Origin: Dioscorea cayenensis subsp. rotundata
Taxonomy: Eukaryota; Streptophyta; Magnoliopsida; Dioscoreales; Dioscoreaceae
DNA length: 64,000 nt
Assembly (NCBI RefSeq): GCF_009730915.1
Contig: NC_052481.1
Span: 17,852,386-17,916,385 of the forward strand
Reading direction: 5' to 3'
In this document: piece after piece, positions 34,462 through 45,558 of the stretch
How the letters are laid out: each line of letters opens with the position of its first letter
Position numbering within the stretch: the stretch's first letter is position 1
The notes under the pieces: generated by a model
Told to the model about the DNA's origin: nothing
The model's input: only the letters and a program-made list of their open reading frames with translations
The model's database searches: none
Position numbers and translations under genes: made by a program

Positions 34462-34805
34462 TGATAAGGATGAGGAGAACTCTTATAAGTGGAACACTCA
34501 CTGAACTCAAGCTAACGAAGAGAAAGATGAGATAGTAGTAGCAAGACTTAGCATATATTCAACTTACTTAACAACAATACAAAGTCAGTATATATAGAGA
34601 CCATAGTTGACTTTAACTACAGACAGAATTCAGAGAAAAGGAAAAGCACAGACAAAAGATATGGCAGTAGAACCAGGTTGTAAAGTGAAACTCCAATCGC
34701 AGCCTCGCGCCCCATGCAGCCATCAATCGCTGACTCTAAAGCAGCCAACGTACACAGTAGTCCATACTAGAGCCATGTGAGTAGTTCAGAGTACCACCTT
34801 CAATA
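34462..34805 (-). repeat. 3' LTR of copia 2
   Basis: This 344-bp LTR is identical to the one at 38822-39165. Next to it at 34806-34830 the minus strand has the purine-rich GTAAGAGGAGTG, the expected polypurine tract. Confidence 0.95.
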
Positions 34806-34813
34806 CACTCCTC

Positions 34814-35971
34814 TTACTCTGAATTTCCCACACCGAGACCATCTCTGAAGCCTTCGAATTTGTGACTTGGAAGACCCTTTGTAAATATATCTGCAAGCTG
34901 GTCATGAGTGCTGCAGTACAAAATGTCAATAACTTGGTCTTTTACCAAGTCTCGAATGAAATGATATCTAGTGTCTATATGCTTCGTGCGTCCATTTAGA
35001 ACAGGATTGTGAGCAATGGAGATCGCTGACTTGTTATCACACATAATGATACTTGATTCAGTCTGCCTTTCATTCAGATCCTCCAACAGCCTCCGTAACC
35101 AAACGGCTTCACATGCTGCTGAGGTAACAGAGATATACTCTGCCTCAGTGCTTGAGAGAGCAGTAATAGGTTGCTTCTTCGAACACCAAGCGACTGCACC
35201 AGACCCGAGAGTGAAGACCCATCCTGTTGTGCTACGACGATCGTCCGGTGATCCTCCCCAGTCACTATCTGAGTAGCCGGTGAGTTTGAACTTCTCATTC
35301 TGTGTATAATGGATTCCAAAGCCCAAGGTTCCGCTCAAATATCGCAGGATGCGTTTAACAGCACCATAGTGGTGTAGGGTTGGCATTTGCATGAATCGGG
35401 ATACAACTGCAACGGCATGCATGATATCTGGACGAGTGTTTGTTAAGTAAAGTAAACCACCAACTAGCTGTCTGTATTTTGAAGGATCAACCATCCCGGA
35501 ATTGTCATTGGAATGCAATTTTTCGTTGGAGTTCATTGGAGTAGCTGAGGGGTTGCAATGCATCATCCTTGCTTTGGTTAAGAGATCTTCAGTGTACTTA
35601 CGCTGTGAGACAAACAAAGAGTGTTCAGATTGTCTCACCTCAAGCCCCAGGAAGTATTTTAGTTGTCCAAGGTCAGACATCTCAAACTCATTCATCATAC
35701 TCTCCTTGAATTTCATCAGCATAGCCTTGGAGTTACTCATGTAGATGATGTCGTCGACGTATAGGCATAGTAATAGAACACAAGAATTCTCCCCTTGCCT
35801 TTTGTAAATTGTTGGTTCATTTGTGCTTCTAATAAACCCCATCTGCTGGAAATATGAATCGATACGGCTATACCAGGCTCGAGGGGCTTGCCGGAGTCCA
35901 TAGAGAGCCTTGTGAAGCCTATAGACTTGCTCTTCTTTTCCTTTGATAGTAAACCCCTCCGGTTGCCTCAC
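34814..35971 (-). CDS. Copia 2 reverse transcriptase (second half) and RNase H
   Basis: The minus-strand frame of 385 residues starts within the reverse transcriptase at RQPEGF and KALYGLRQAPRAWY. It carries the catalytic YVDD (LCLYVDDIIYMSN), the FLGLEV and KYTEDLL motifs, and a complete copia RNase H (GYSDSDWGG, STTGWVF, STEAEYIS, CDNKSAI and KHIDTRYHFIRD). It ends at the usual C-terminus just inside the 3' LTR. It belongs to the same polyprotein as the upstream 38798-36021 frame and is separated from it by a short scrambled stretch at about 35972-36080. The first Met is only the first in this open stretch. Confidence 0.85.
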   Translation of the reverse strand: MRQPEGFTIKGKEEQVYRLHKALYGLRQAPRAWYSRIDSYFQQMGFIRSTNEPTIYKRQGENSCVLLLCLYVDDIIYMSNSKAMLMKFKESMMNEFEMSDLGQLKYFLGLEVRQSEHSLFVSQRKYTEDLLTKARMMHCNPSATPMNSNEKLHSNDNSGMVDPSKYRQLVGGLLYLTNTRPDIMHAVAVVSRFMQMPTLHHYGAVKRILRYLSGTLGFGIHYTQNEKFKLTGYSDSDWGGSPDDRRSTTGWVFTLGSGAVAWCSKKQPITALSSTEAEYISVTSAACEAVWLRRLLEDLNERQTESSIIMCDNKSAISIAHNPVLNGRTKHIDTRYHFIRDLVKDQVIDILYCSTHDQLADIFTKGLPSHKFEGFRDGLGVGNSE

Positions 35972-36020
35972 ATATACCTCCTCCTTTAGTTCACCATTTA
36001 GAAACGCCTGCTTTTAACGC

Positions 36021-38798
36021 TCAAGTTGGTAGATGCACCACCTTTGTTGAATCCCAACAAAGAAGGAAGAGCCGAACAGTTTCCATGCGTGCAACTGGGG
36101 AGAAGACTTCTTCAAAGTCAATGCCTTCAAGTTGACTGTAGCCTTTTGCAACAATTCTTGCTTTCTTCTTCAATAAGCTGCCATCCGGATTGAATTTTGA
36201 CTTGTAAACCCACTTCAAACCGATCGCCTTCTTCCCTTCCGGTAGGTTTGATAGTTCCCAAGTCTTATTTCTTTGGACTGCTTGCATTTCTTCTTTCATG
36301 GCAAGCATCCAATCTTCACATTGTGCTGCCTCTTCGAACGAAATAGGATCTGCTGCGGTTAACGCAAAAGAACATTCATCATATATTTCAGTTAAGCTTC
36401 TATACCTCACAGGAGCATCATTTCCTTCAGGTGCGTCTGAGAAATTTTCATTCAAAGAATGGTTTGCATTTTGAATAGGTTCCAGCCGTTGATCTGCGGA
36501 GATGTGAGGTTGAGAGGCACCTAACTGATCCTGCACAATGTCACCTTCTAGGTTAGCAATGGGCACAAACATTGTTGCAACTGAATCACCCTTTTCAGCA
36601 TTTGTCCAATCCCAGCATTTGTTTTCAAAAAAACACACATTTCTGCTGACTTGGACCCGCTTCTTTATTGGGTCGAACACCTTGTATGCTTTCGCGTTGT
36701 CACAGTAACCAATGAAAACTCCTGCAGTTGTCTTGGCATCAAACTTTAATCTTTGCTGTGGATCAATGAGAGTGTGAGTCAGACATCCAAAGGTTCGGAG
36801 ATGATCCACGTTTGGCTTGGACCCGGTCAAAGCTTCATAAGGTGTTAAGTCTTCATTCGCCGTTGTTGGAGATCGGTTTAGAATATGAACCGCCGTAGCC
36901 ACAGCTTCAGCCCAGAACTCCGTTGGCACTTGTGTTGTCTTCAGCATGGTCCTTGCCATCTCAGTTACGGTGCGGTTTTTCCTCTCGGTGACCCCATTCT
37001 GCTGGGGTGATCGTGGAGCAGTCAACTGCTGTTGTATACCAGAGGCTTCACAGAAGGACTTGAAATCTCGAGACGTGAACTCACCTCCACGGTCCGTGCG
37101 GAGGGCTTTTAATGGCAAGGACAGTTGCTTCTCAACAAGCAGTTTGAAAATCTTGAACTTCTCCAGTGCATCTGACTTTCGCTGAAGGAAGTACACCCAA
37201 GAATGCCGAGAGTGATCATCAGTTAATAAGAAAAAATAAAGATTACCTCCAAGTGATGATGTCTTCATTGGACCAACTAAATCTCCATGGACCAGTTCTA
37301 AAGGAGCTTCTGCTCTTCTAGCTTGTCCAACAGGAAATTCCTGCCGTGTTTGCTTTCCCAAGCAGCATGCTTCACATGACTCAATTGTAGTAATCGCAGG
37401 AAGACCGATGACCATCTTCTTGTCTGAAAGAAGCTTCAAGCTCCTTAGATTTAAGTGACCAAACCTCCTATGCCATAGATCAGAGGCAATATGTTCTCTC
37501 GCGACATTAGCCGATCCAACATCATCGGCTTCGAGTGGGAAAAGCCGATGAGATGTCATGCTAACCTGAGCAACTTTGGCCCTAGTTACACCATTTCTGA
37601 TGATGCACTCACCCCCTGAGAATTCCACCATGAATCCGGAGCTCATGAGCTGACCAACACTTAACAGATTGTGCGCAAGATCGGGCACAAATTGTACATT
37701 GGTTAGAGTGTGAATCTTTCCATTGCTGGTGCGGAGTGGAATGGAGCCGATTCCACAAACTTTTAGGGTTTTTCCGTCCCCTAGCCTGATGGTCTTGTTT
37801 GGAACTTCTTGTAGATTGGAGAAGAGACCCTTGTTCCCTGACATATGATTGGAACATCCGCTGTCTATCAGCCATATGCCTCCTCCTTCAGTCTCTTCCT
37901 TGCTACTTGCCATGAAGAGCAGCCCTTCATCTACTTCCTTTGTCTCCTCTGCAATATTTACTTCTTTGTTCTTATACCTGCACTGAGATTTTATGTGGCC
38001 AAATCTCTTGCAAGCAAAGCACTGGATCCCCTTATTATGTTTGTTGTGATCTGAAGTGCGGCCTTGGTCCGGAGACCAACCTCGGCCCCTTCCTCTACCT
38101 CTGTGATACCCGCGTCCACGACCTCCTCTTCCACCGCGACTATAGTGTTCACCAAATGGCACACCTTTGACATGAAGAGCCTTCTCCTCATCTTGTTCAC
38201 CTGCAAGATTAAGCAGAGACTCGTGACTCTTCAATGAGCTGCTAAGCTCATCCACGGTGAGAGTTTTGAGGTTCTTGGCCTCCACAATGGAGTGGACGAC
38301 ATGTGAGAACCTCGGAGTGAGGCTTCTCAGTACTTTCGAGACCAGCGCCTTCACAGGGACGTCTTCCTTCAACATCCGAATTTGATAGACGATATCCAGA
38401 ACCCTGCTCATGTAATCTTGGATACTCTCATTAGTTTTCATCTTTGCCATATCCAGCTCACGGTGAAGTGAGTGCAACTTCACCGTGATAGTGTTCTCAT
38501 TGCCTTCAAACTCTGTCCTGAGAATGTCCCAGGCTTCCTTTGCTGTCTTCGCCTCTGAAATCCTGATAAGAGACCTCTGATCAACGGCCTGTTGAATAAG
38601 GAACAGAGCATTCGCGTCTTTCATTGTGCTGTCTTGAACCAGAGTGTCATCTCCTTCCTCACTAAACCCCTGTTCAACGATATGCCAGAGATTTTTCGAT
38701 CTGAACATCGTCTTCATCATTAGACACCAGAGATTGTAGCTCTCTCCGGTGAACAAAGGTACATTGCCTTCCTTTGATACGGGGCAGCCTCCTGACAT
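36021..38798 (-). CDS. Copia 2 Gag, protease, integrase and start of reverse transcriptase
   Basis: The likely start is the ATG at 38798 (MSGGCP), 10 bases after the primer-binding site, not the upstream in-frame ATG at 38870 that lies in the LTR. In order it carries: a Gag of UBN2 type, with LIQQAVDQ and IQDYMSRV; a glycine/arginine-rich linker; a [14 protein letters not shown] zinc knuckle; the protease motif [13 protein letters not shown]; a pre-integrase LWHRRFGHL; and an integrase core with HGDLVGP, TDDHSRH and GGEF...[14 protein letters not shown] holding the catalytic acidic residues. The reverse transcriptase begins at GLKWVYKSK and reaches [10 protein letters not shown] and [12 protein letters not shown] before losing frame. 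Nearly intact, but the break prevents one continuous polyprotein. Confidence 0.9.
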   Translation of the reverse strand: MSGGCPVSKEGNVPLFTGESYNLWCLMMKTMFRSKNLWHIVEQGFSEEGDDTLVQDSTMKDANALFLIQQAVDQRSLIRISEAKTAKEAWDILRTEFEGNENTITVKLHSLHRELDMAKMKTNESIQDYMSRVLDIVYQIRMLKEDVPVKALVSKVLRSLTPRFSHVVHSIVEAKNLKTLTVDELSSSLKSHESLLNLAGEQDEEKALHVKGVPFGEHYSRGGRGGRGRGYHRGRGRGRGWSPDQGRTSDHNKHNKGIQCFACKRFGHIKSQCRYKNKEVNIAEETKEVDEGLLFMASSKEETEGGGIWLIDSGCSNHMSGNKGLFSNLQEVPNKTIRLGDGKTLKVCGIGSIPLRTSNGKIHTLTNVQFVPDLAHNLLSVGQLMSSGFMVEFSGGECIIRNGVTRAKVAQVSMTSHRLFPLEADDVGSANVAREHIASDLWHRRFGHLNLRSLKLLSDKKMVIGLPAITTIESCEACCLGKQTRQEFPVGQARRAEAPLELVHGDLVGPMKTSSLGGNLYFFLLTDDHSRHSWVYFLQRKSDALEKFKIFKLLVEKQLSLPLKALRTDRGGEFTSRDFKSFCEASGIQQQLTAPRSPQQNGVTERKNRTVTEMARTMLKTTQVPTEFWAEAVATAVHILNRSPTTANEDLTPYEALTGSKPNVDHLRTFGCLTHTLIDPQQRLKFDAKTTAGVFIGYCDNAKAYKVFDPIKKRVQVSRNVCFFENKCWDWTNAEKGDSVATMFVPIANLEGDIVQDQLGASQPHISADQRLEPIQNANHSLNENFSDAPEGNDAPVRYRSLTEIYDECSFALTAADPISFEEAAQCEDWMLAMKEEMQAVQRNKTWELSNLPEGKKAIGLKWVYKSKFNPDGSLLKKKARIVAKGYSQLEGIDFEEVFSPVARMETVRLFLLCWDSTKVVHLPT

Positions 38799-38807
38799 TT
38801 GAAGTAT

Positions 38808-38820
38808 GTCTCTGATACCA
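38808..38820 (-). promoter_or_regulatory. Primer-binding site of copia 2 (initiator-Met tRNA)
   Basis: On the minus strand TGGTATCAGAGAC lies one base inside the 5' LTR. It matches the 3' end of plant initiator-Met tRNA, the usual copia primer. Confidence 0.9.
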
Positions 38821-38821
38821 C

Positions 38822-39165
38822 TGATAAGGATGAGGAGAACTCTTATAAGTGGAACACTCACTGAACTCAAGCTAACGAAGAGAAAGATGAGATAGTAGTA
38901 GCAAGACTTAGCATATATTCAACTTACTTAACAACAATACAAAGTCAGTATATATAGAGACCATAGTTGACTTTAACTACAGACAGAATTCAGAGAAAAG
39001 GAAAAGCACAGACAAAAGATATGGCAGTAGAACCAGGTTGTAAAGTGAAACTCCAATCGCAGCCTCGCGCCCCATGCAGCCATCAATCGCTGACTCTAAA
39101 GCAGCCAACGTACACAGTAGTCCATACTAGAGCCATGTGAGTAGTTCAGAGTACCACCTTCAATA
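38822..39165 (-). repeat. 5' LTR of copia 2
   Basis: This 344-bp LTR shows no difference from the 3' LTR, which indicates a very recent insertion because both LTRs are copied from one template. Confidence 0.95.
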
Positions 39166-39213
39166 AAGATCAGAGCTTCCGGGCTGTCAAAACAAAGCTT
39201 CTGGGATGACATT

Positions 39214-39224
39214 TGGTATCAGAG
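39214..39224 (+). promoter_or_regulatory. Primer-binding site of copia 3
   Basis: TGGTATCAGAG stands just after the LTR end. It is the initiator-Met tRNA complement, as in the other copia elements here. Confidence 0.8.
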
Positions 39225-39277
39225 ATTTGAGGCGACTACCGTCACTGCAGGCCTAAGTTCCAACCAGCAGCAAGTAA

Positions 39278-40527
39278 AATGTCGGGTGGTAGTCAAGAGG
39301 CAGCGAAGGAAAGTGGTGCTGGATTCCGTATCTCGTATTGATGCGGAAGAACTTCTCGGTTTGGTCGATCAAGATGCAAGCAGTGATGGAGGCGAATGAT
39401 ATGTGGGATGTAGTGGATCCTGCAGATCCGGAGGCGCCGGTGGGTGCAAAACAGAACAAGGTGGCGCGTGCAACCATCTTCAGCGCGATCCCCGAAGATG
39501 CATTCTTCCTCATCGTGAAGAAGGAGAGCGCGAGGGAAGCGAGGATACAATCCCTCAAGGAGGAGCTCGATACGCTCAAAATGAAGAGTAGCGAGAACAT
39601 TGAGGATTATGCACTCAAGGTTGGCACTATTGTAAACAAGATTCGAGAGTTAGGGGAGAAGATAGAAGACCCCTGTGTGGTGAGAAGGATGCTTCGTTCT
39701 CTCCCTAACAAATTCTTGCAGATTGTGAGCTCGATCAAGAAGTTTGCCTATCTGAAAACCATGTCGGTGGAAGAGCTCATCGGGCGACTCAAGGTGCACA
39801 AGGAACGCATGCACACTGCCAACGAAAGAGAAAAAGGATGGTGAGAGGTCCAGCAATGGCCTTTATAAAGGATAGCCACGAAAGAGAAAAAGGATGGTGA
39901 ACACGTCCTGCTCACCCGATCTCAGTGGATAGCCACGAAAGAGAAAAAGGATGGTGAGAGGTCCAGCAATGGCCTTTATAAAGGAGGCGGTGGTGCTCGT
40001 GGTCACGGAAGAGGCTGTGGGTGTGGGCGCGGCTGTGATCGTGGCGATGGAGAGCGTGCCCACAATAACAAGAAGTTTGACAAAACCAAGATCAAGTGCT
40101 TCAATTGTCATAATTTTGGCCATTATGAATCTGAATACAGATTAAGAAAAAGGGAAGAGAAGGCTCATATTGCTGAAAAAAAGGACGACGAACCTGCGTT
40201 TCTGATGGCTAAAGTATGTCAAGTGGCTTGTGCTGATAAAAGAAGAGTTGAGAAGGTGATGTAAATTGAAGAGAAGCAAATTGTCAACCTACTCACCAAA
40301 GGAAAAGAAACAATGCAAAAGAGGTAGATAACACTTGGTATCTTCATACAGGGTCAAGCAACCACATGACTGGGTGTTAGGATAAGTTCACTGATCTCGA
40401 TGACACAATTGCAAGAACGGTGAAGTTCGGGGATGGATCCATAGTGGAGATCTGCGTCCTTGGATCAGTGCTGTTCAAGTGCAATTCAGGTGAACACAAG
40501 GTCCTAACTGATTACATACCCTGTTTG
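39278..40527 (+). pseudogene. Copia 3 Gag and protease remnant
   Basis: The reading starts MSGGSQEAAKE at 39278 and breaks within 20 codons. From 39338 a Gag of UBN2 type is open (KNFSVWSIKMQAVMEAND through SVEELIGRLKVHKERM) to 39844. At 39840-39990 a short stretch containing GAAAGAGAAAAAGGATGGTGA occurs three times in all. The zinc knuckle near 40100 reads CFNCHNFGHYESEY, with the last cysteine changed to tyrosine. The protease reads LHTGSSNHMTG, with histidine (40345-40347) for the catalytic aspartate, and is followed by a TAG. Clearly dead. Confidence 0.85.
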
Positions 40528-41054
40528 TGTTGAGAGGGTGATTGAAGATAGTGTATGGACTGTTGGCATGGTGAGCAAGCTAGAAGCATGGCAGTGAAAG
40601 GAACGGTGCTGTGGTGAAGTGAAGATGGGATCAAGTATGGCGCTATACCGTTGGAGAATGGCGAACCATACTGGTTGAATTAGCAGGGCATGGATGCTGA
40701 GTTAAAGCAGTTGAAAAGTTTCTTTTTGAATGTATTAATATTTTAATACATAATCTTTGGGTTTCAGTGTTGGACCAATGCTGAAGCTAGTCAAGATTGT
40801 TTTGTGACCAATGAGCAAGCTACAGTAACTTTGCCCAATGGTTTTTATGTTATCTGTCTTCCTTTCTGTAGTATTATATATATATATATATATCAATGCT
40901 AGTGGATGAGTGTGATTGGCTGATCATATTTTCTTTGTCTCCCACTTCTCTCTTGACTCATTGACTGTATGTTTCTATAGAACCAGAGAACCCTCAGGTA
41001 TTTTCATCGAACACCTGTCATCTCTCACTCAATCGACATCCAAAACCTTCAACA
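40528..41054 (+). repeat. 5' LTR of copia 4
   Basis: The 527-bp LTR has TGTTG...CAACA ends and contains a TA repeat near 40879-40893. Confidence 0.92.
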
Positions 41055-41057
41055 AAC

Positions 41058-41069
41058 TGGTATCAGAAC
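41058..41069 (+). promoter_or_regulatory. Primer-binding site of copia 4
   Basis: TGGTATCAGAAC lies three bases after the 5' LTR and is complementary to the initiator-Met tRNA 3' end. Confidence 0.85.
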
Positions 41070-41079
41070 AATAAGGGTG

Positions 41080-44000
41080 ATGGCAACCAGCAACTCGCCG
41101 GCGCCGGAGGGGACTCTGGGGTGTCTCTCTCAGTCGTCGGTCCCGGTGTTCACTGGCCAGGAGTACAAGCGATGGAACTTGCAAATGAAGACCATATTCA
41201 GGTCCCAGGAGTTGTGGGACTTGGTGGAAAACGGCGTGACTGAGTCGAAGGATGAGGCACTAGAGAGGGACAACCGGAAGCGAGATGCGAAGGCATTGTG
41301 TCTGATCTAGCAGGCTGTGGATGGGCCAAACCTCGACCGGATAGCTGAAGCCAAATCAGCGCACGAAGCTTGGGAGATACTAAGAAAGCACTACCTGGGA
41401 ACGTCCAAGGTATTGTCTGTGAGGATCCAAGCCCTCCAACAAGACTTTGAGACGTTGTAAATGGGCGACGACGAGGAAGTTCAGGTGTACATCTCAAGGG
41501 TTATCACAATTACAAACCAAATCAAGGCTCTTGTGTACAAGCTCAAGGAGCCTGAAGTCATATCCAAAGTGCTTCGGAGTCTAGTGCCAAAGTTTGACTG
41601 GGTTGCCGTCTCGATTGAGGAGTCAAAAGAGATCACAAAGCCCACGTTGGATGACCTCTATTGTACACTGCAAGTTCACGAGGTGGGATTGAATCATGCG
41701 GTTGGGAAGGCAGTTGAGAAAGGCCTTCATGTTAAGAGTGAGCACCCTATCACAAACCACAGCAAAGGTGGAGGTTCTGGGAGCTCATGGGGAGATGGTA
41801 GAGGCCGTGGGAGGTCGTTTGCTCACGGGAGAGGTCGAGCTCGAGGTGGTCATGGAAGGGGCTTTGACAACAAAAGCCACATTCATTGCTTTCACTGTAA
41901 GAGATACGGTCACATGAAAGCCGAGTGTAGAGCCCGTGAGAAGCAACCAGAGAAGAGTGCTGGTCTCGTTGCAGAGGAAGAGAACAGTGAGAATCTCTTT
42001 ATGGACAGTTGCTCCACAGGTGATCAACCCAGCACGGTATGGTTGATAGACTCGGGTGCTCCAATCACATAACCAGGGATAAGTCATTGTTTAGTAGTCT
42101 TAATGAGTCAATGAGCATCACTGTGAGACTGGGAGATGATAAGGAAATGAAGGTGTGCGGCGAGGGGATAGTCACTGTAAACACAAGCGCGGGAGCTTAG
42201 AAGAGACTTCAAGGAGTTCAGTATGTGCCGGGATTGGCACATAACCTCCTGAGTGTGGGACAATTGCTCACCAAGGGGTATTCCGTGGTATTTGAGAAGA
42301 ACGAATGCATTATCTCTGATAATCAGGAAAAGAGTCAAGTGATATATGTCACAAGATCAAGCAACAATATGTTTCCACTGGATATTGCAAAGATGGGAAA
42401 CTTGGTGATGAATTCAAGGAGTCAAACACTAGAGGAACTATGGCATCTAAGGCTGGGGCATTTGAATTATAACAGTTTGATGGCCATGGCTCGCAAGAAG
42501 CTGGTGTTTGGGATGCCTGAACAGAAGCAAGGATCACAGTGTGAGGGTTGTGCATTGACAAAGCAATCAAGAAATTCTTTTCCCAGTGGAGTGGCTCGGA
42601 GAGCTAGCACATGTCTTCAGTTGGTTCATATGGACCTGTGTGGTCCTATGAGTGAAGATTCACTGGGAGGAAACAAGTATTTCTATCTAATTGTTGATGA
42701 TTTTAGCAGGTGGTATATGGTGTTCTTCATTAAGAACAAGTCCGAGGCCTTTGCAAAATTTCAAATCTTTCATGCATCTGTGGAGAGGCAGACCGGCATG
42801 AAACTCAAGGGAGTAAGGAGTGATCATGGAGGGGAGTTCTCATCTAAAGAATTTGAGGACTACTGTAACAAGTATGGTATTCGAAGGGAGTTCACAGCCC
42901 CCTACACACCCCAGCAAAACGACATCGTTGAGCGCAAGAATCGGACTGTTGTTGAAATGGCCAGAGGCCTGCTCAAGAGTGGAGGTTTGCCCGTGAAATT
43001 CTTGGGGGAGGCAGTGTCCACTGCGGTGCATCTCATTAACCGATCACCAACCCAACAATTGCACAACAAGACTCCCTATGAAGCTTGTCATGGAGACAAA
43101 CCATCTGTAAGTTATCTTCGAGTGTTTGGCTGTATTGCTTTTACCTTAATTCCTTCTCAGAAGCTGCAGAAACTCAGTGACAAGTCTGAAAAATGTGTAT
43201 TTGTTGGGTATTGCCTTGAATCCAAGGCATACAAATTGTTTAATCCCATTACTTGTAAAGTTATTGTAAGCAGGGCTGTAGTGGTTCATGAGGACTCTCG
43301 GTGGAATTGGAATGCTTGTGTTCATGAAGGACCCGAGATTACAATTGAGGATACAACTGGAATCTTAGCTGATGCAGTAACTGAAAAGGTTGGAGACCTA
43401 CCTACCGGAAGACAAAGCAATGAGGGGGCACAGGCAGAAGAAACACTGCCAAGGAAGACACGCTCACTGGAAGATAACTATAACACATGCACATTTGCTC
43501 TGTGTACTGGTGCTCCAGCTAATTTTAAAGAATCTGTAAAGTATAAGGGCTGGCGGGAGGCATTGGATGCTGAGATAGCATCAATTGAAAAGAATAGCAC
43601 CTGTGAACTATGTGAACTGCCTACGGGCAAGCATGTTGTGGGATTAAAGTGGATATACAGGCCCAAAATGAATGCACAAGGAGAGGTTGTTAAACTGAAA
43701 GCTAGGTTGGTTGCCAAGGGGTATTCACAGTGGCAAGGAGTGGATTATGAGGAGGTGTTCTCACCTGTTGCCAGGTTAGAGACAATAAGGCTCGTGCTAG
43801 CATTGGCAGCTCATACGGGTTGGCCAGTTTATCATTTTGATGTGAAATCGGCATTCTTGAATGGGGACATTCAAGAGGAGGTGTATGTGATGCAACTAGA
43901 GGGCTATGAAGTCAAGGGGAGTTAAAAACAAGTTTATAGGTTGAAGAAAGCACTGTATGGCCGAGCATGGTATGACAAGATTGACCAATATTTTCATGAT

Positions 44001-45099
44001 CGTGGGTTCATACGAAGTGAGTTTGAGCATACATTGTATCAAAAGGTGCTGGAGAATGGAGATAGTCTACTACTAAGTCTCTATGTGGATGATATCATCT
44101 ATACAAGTTCATCAAATGCCCTTGTGAAGTAGTTCAAGACTGACATGATGAAGACCTTCGATAAGTCCGATTTGGGTGAGTTAAGTTTTTTTCACAGACT
44201 TGAGATTAAACAAAAATCAAGTGGGATCTTTATTAGATAGAAGAATTACATTGAGGTGATTTTACAACAACTTAATATGGTGAATTGCAAACCAATGATG
44301 ACACCCATGGGAGTTAATGAGAAAACACTCAGAAGCACAGATGCTGAACTCACTGATCCAATGATGTACAAAAGCCTCATTGGTAAGCTCTTGTATCTCA
44401 CTCAATCACAGCCAGACATCTATTTTACCGTGAGTTACCTAGCCAGATTTATGACTTCTCCTTGCAATACACATTTCATTGCAGCAAAACTAGTGGTGAG
44501 GTATCTCACTGGTACCAAGGATTTTGGCCTATGGTTCGCTCGAGATGATGGTGGTGTGCTCGAGGCCTTCTCAGATAGTGACTGGGGGATCCTTGCCTGA
44601 TCGGAAGAGCACAACCGGGAAGCTTGTTTGATTGGGATTGAGTGCCATATCCTGGAGCTCAAGGAAGCAAGATGTTGTAGCACTGTCGACCATGGAGGCA
44701 GAGTATATTGCTGCGACCACCGCCACCTGTCAAATTGTTTGGTTCAGGAGGTTGCTGGAGGAATGCGGGCATACATTCAAGAGCTCAACGTGTCTCTGGT
44801 GTGATAACCAATCATTAAATGCAATGGCCAAGAATCCTGCACACCATGGAAAGACCAAACATATCGACGTGTGCTATCACTTCATCAGGAGCTTGGTCAG
44901 TGACGGGGTGATTTCTCTCGAACATTGCTCAACCAATGATCAACTTGCGGATCTGTTTATTGAACCCCTTCCACCTGAGAAGCATGCTATGATGAGAAGC
45001 TTGATTGGAGTGTATAAGCTTCAATCAAAAAGGGTTGTTGAGAGGGTGATTGAAGACAGTGTCCGTACTGTTGGCATGGTGAGCAAGCTAGAAGCATGA
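41080..45099 (+). pseudogene. Copia 4 Gag-Pol, broken
   Basis: The start is MATSNSPAPEG at 41080. Gag is stopped by TAG 41311-41313 (in the LIQQAVD motif) and again by TAA near 41458, and is otherwise open from 41461 to 42072 with a CFHCKRYGHMKAEC zinc knuckle. A one-base loss near 42057 breaks the protease active-site motif. The next frame, 42225-43925, holds the pre-integrase motif LWHLRLGHL, the integrase core (VDDFSRW, GGEFSS, TPQQNDIVERKNRT) and the first part of reverse transcriptase to SAFLNGDIQEEVYV, then a TAA. YVDDIIYTS follows at about 44080. A small deletion has removed the LRQAP residues of the GLRQAPRAWY motif. RNase H is open at 44632-45099 after another frameshift near 44587. 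Confidence 0.9.
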
Positions 45100-45558
45100 C
45101 AGTAAAAGGAACGGTGCGGTGGTGAAGTGAAGATGGGATCAAGTATGGCGCTATACCATTGGAGAATGGTGAACCATACTGGTTGAATTAGCAGGGCATA
45201 GATGCTGAGTTAAAGTAGTTGAAAAGTTTCTTTTTGGATGTATTAATATTTTAATACATAATCTTTGGGTTTCAGTGTTGGACCAATGCTGAAGCTAGTC
45301 AAGATTGTTTTGTGACCAATGAGCAAGCTACAGTAACTTTGCCCAATGGTTTTTATGTTATCTGTCTTCCTGTCTGTAGTATTATATATATATATATCAA
45401 TGCTAGGGGATGAGTGTGATTGGCTAACCATATTATCTTTGTCTCCCACTTCTCTCTTGACTCATTGACTGTATGTTTCTCCAGAACCAGAGAACCCTCA
45501 GGCATTTTTGTCGAACACCTATCGTCTCTCACTCAATCGACATCCAAAACCTTCAACA
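45036..45558 (+). repeat. 3' LTR of copia 4
   Basis: The 523-bp LTR matches 40528-41054 with about two dozen substitutions and a shorter TA repeat. The preceding TCAAAAAGGG (about 45025-45034) is the likely polypurine tract. Confidence 0.92.

Larger units (their letters stand above)
34462..39165 (-). mobile_element. Young complete copia retrotransposon (copia 2) with identical LTRs
   Basis: It spans 4704 bp and is flanked by the 5-bp target duplication AAGAT (34457-34461 and 39166-39170). The two 344-bp LTRs match base for base by eye. In element orientation they begin TATTGAAGG and end CTTATCA, so the terminal dinucleotides are TA...CA rather than TG...CA. A primer-binding site for initiator-Met tRNA and a purine tract are in place. 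The polyprotein is open except for one frame break in the reverse transcriptase. It is inserted into the 5' LTR of copia 3. Confidence 0.95.
40528..45558 (+). mobile_element. Complete but decayed copia retrotransposon (copia 4), nested in copia 3
   Basis: LTRs at 40528-41054 and 45036-45558 begin TGTTGAGAGG and end CCTTCAACA. They are flanked by the 5-bp target duplication GTTTG (40523-40527 and 45559-45563). They differ at roughly two dozen positions by eye plus a TA-repeat length change, so the insertion is older than copia 2. A primer-binding site and a purine tract are present. Gag-Pol is interrupted by several stops and frameshifts. Confidence 0.95.

Noticed and set aside
38799..38870. 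N-terminal extension of the copia 2 polyprotein
   Set aside because: It starts in the LTR and reads through the primer-binding site; the Gag start is at 38798.
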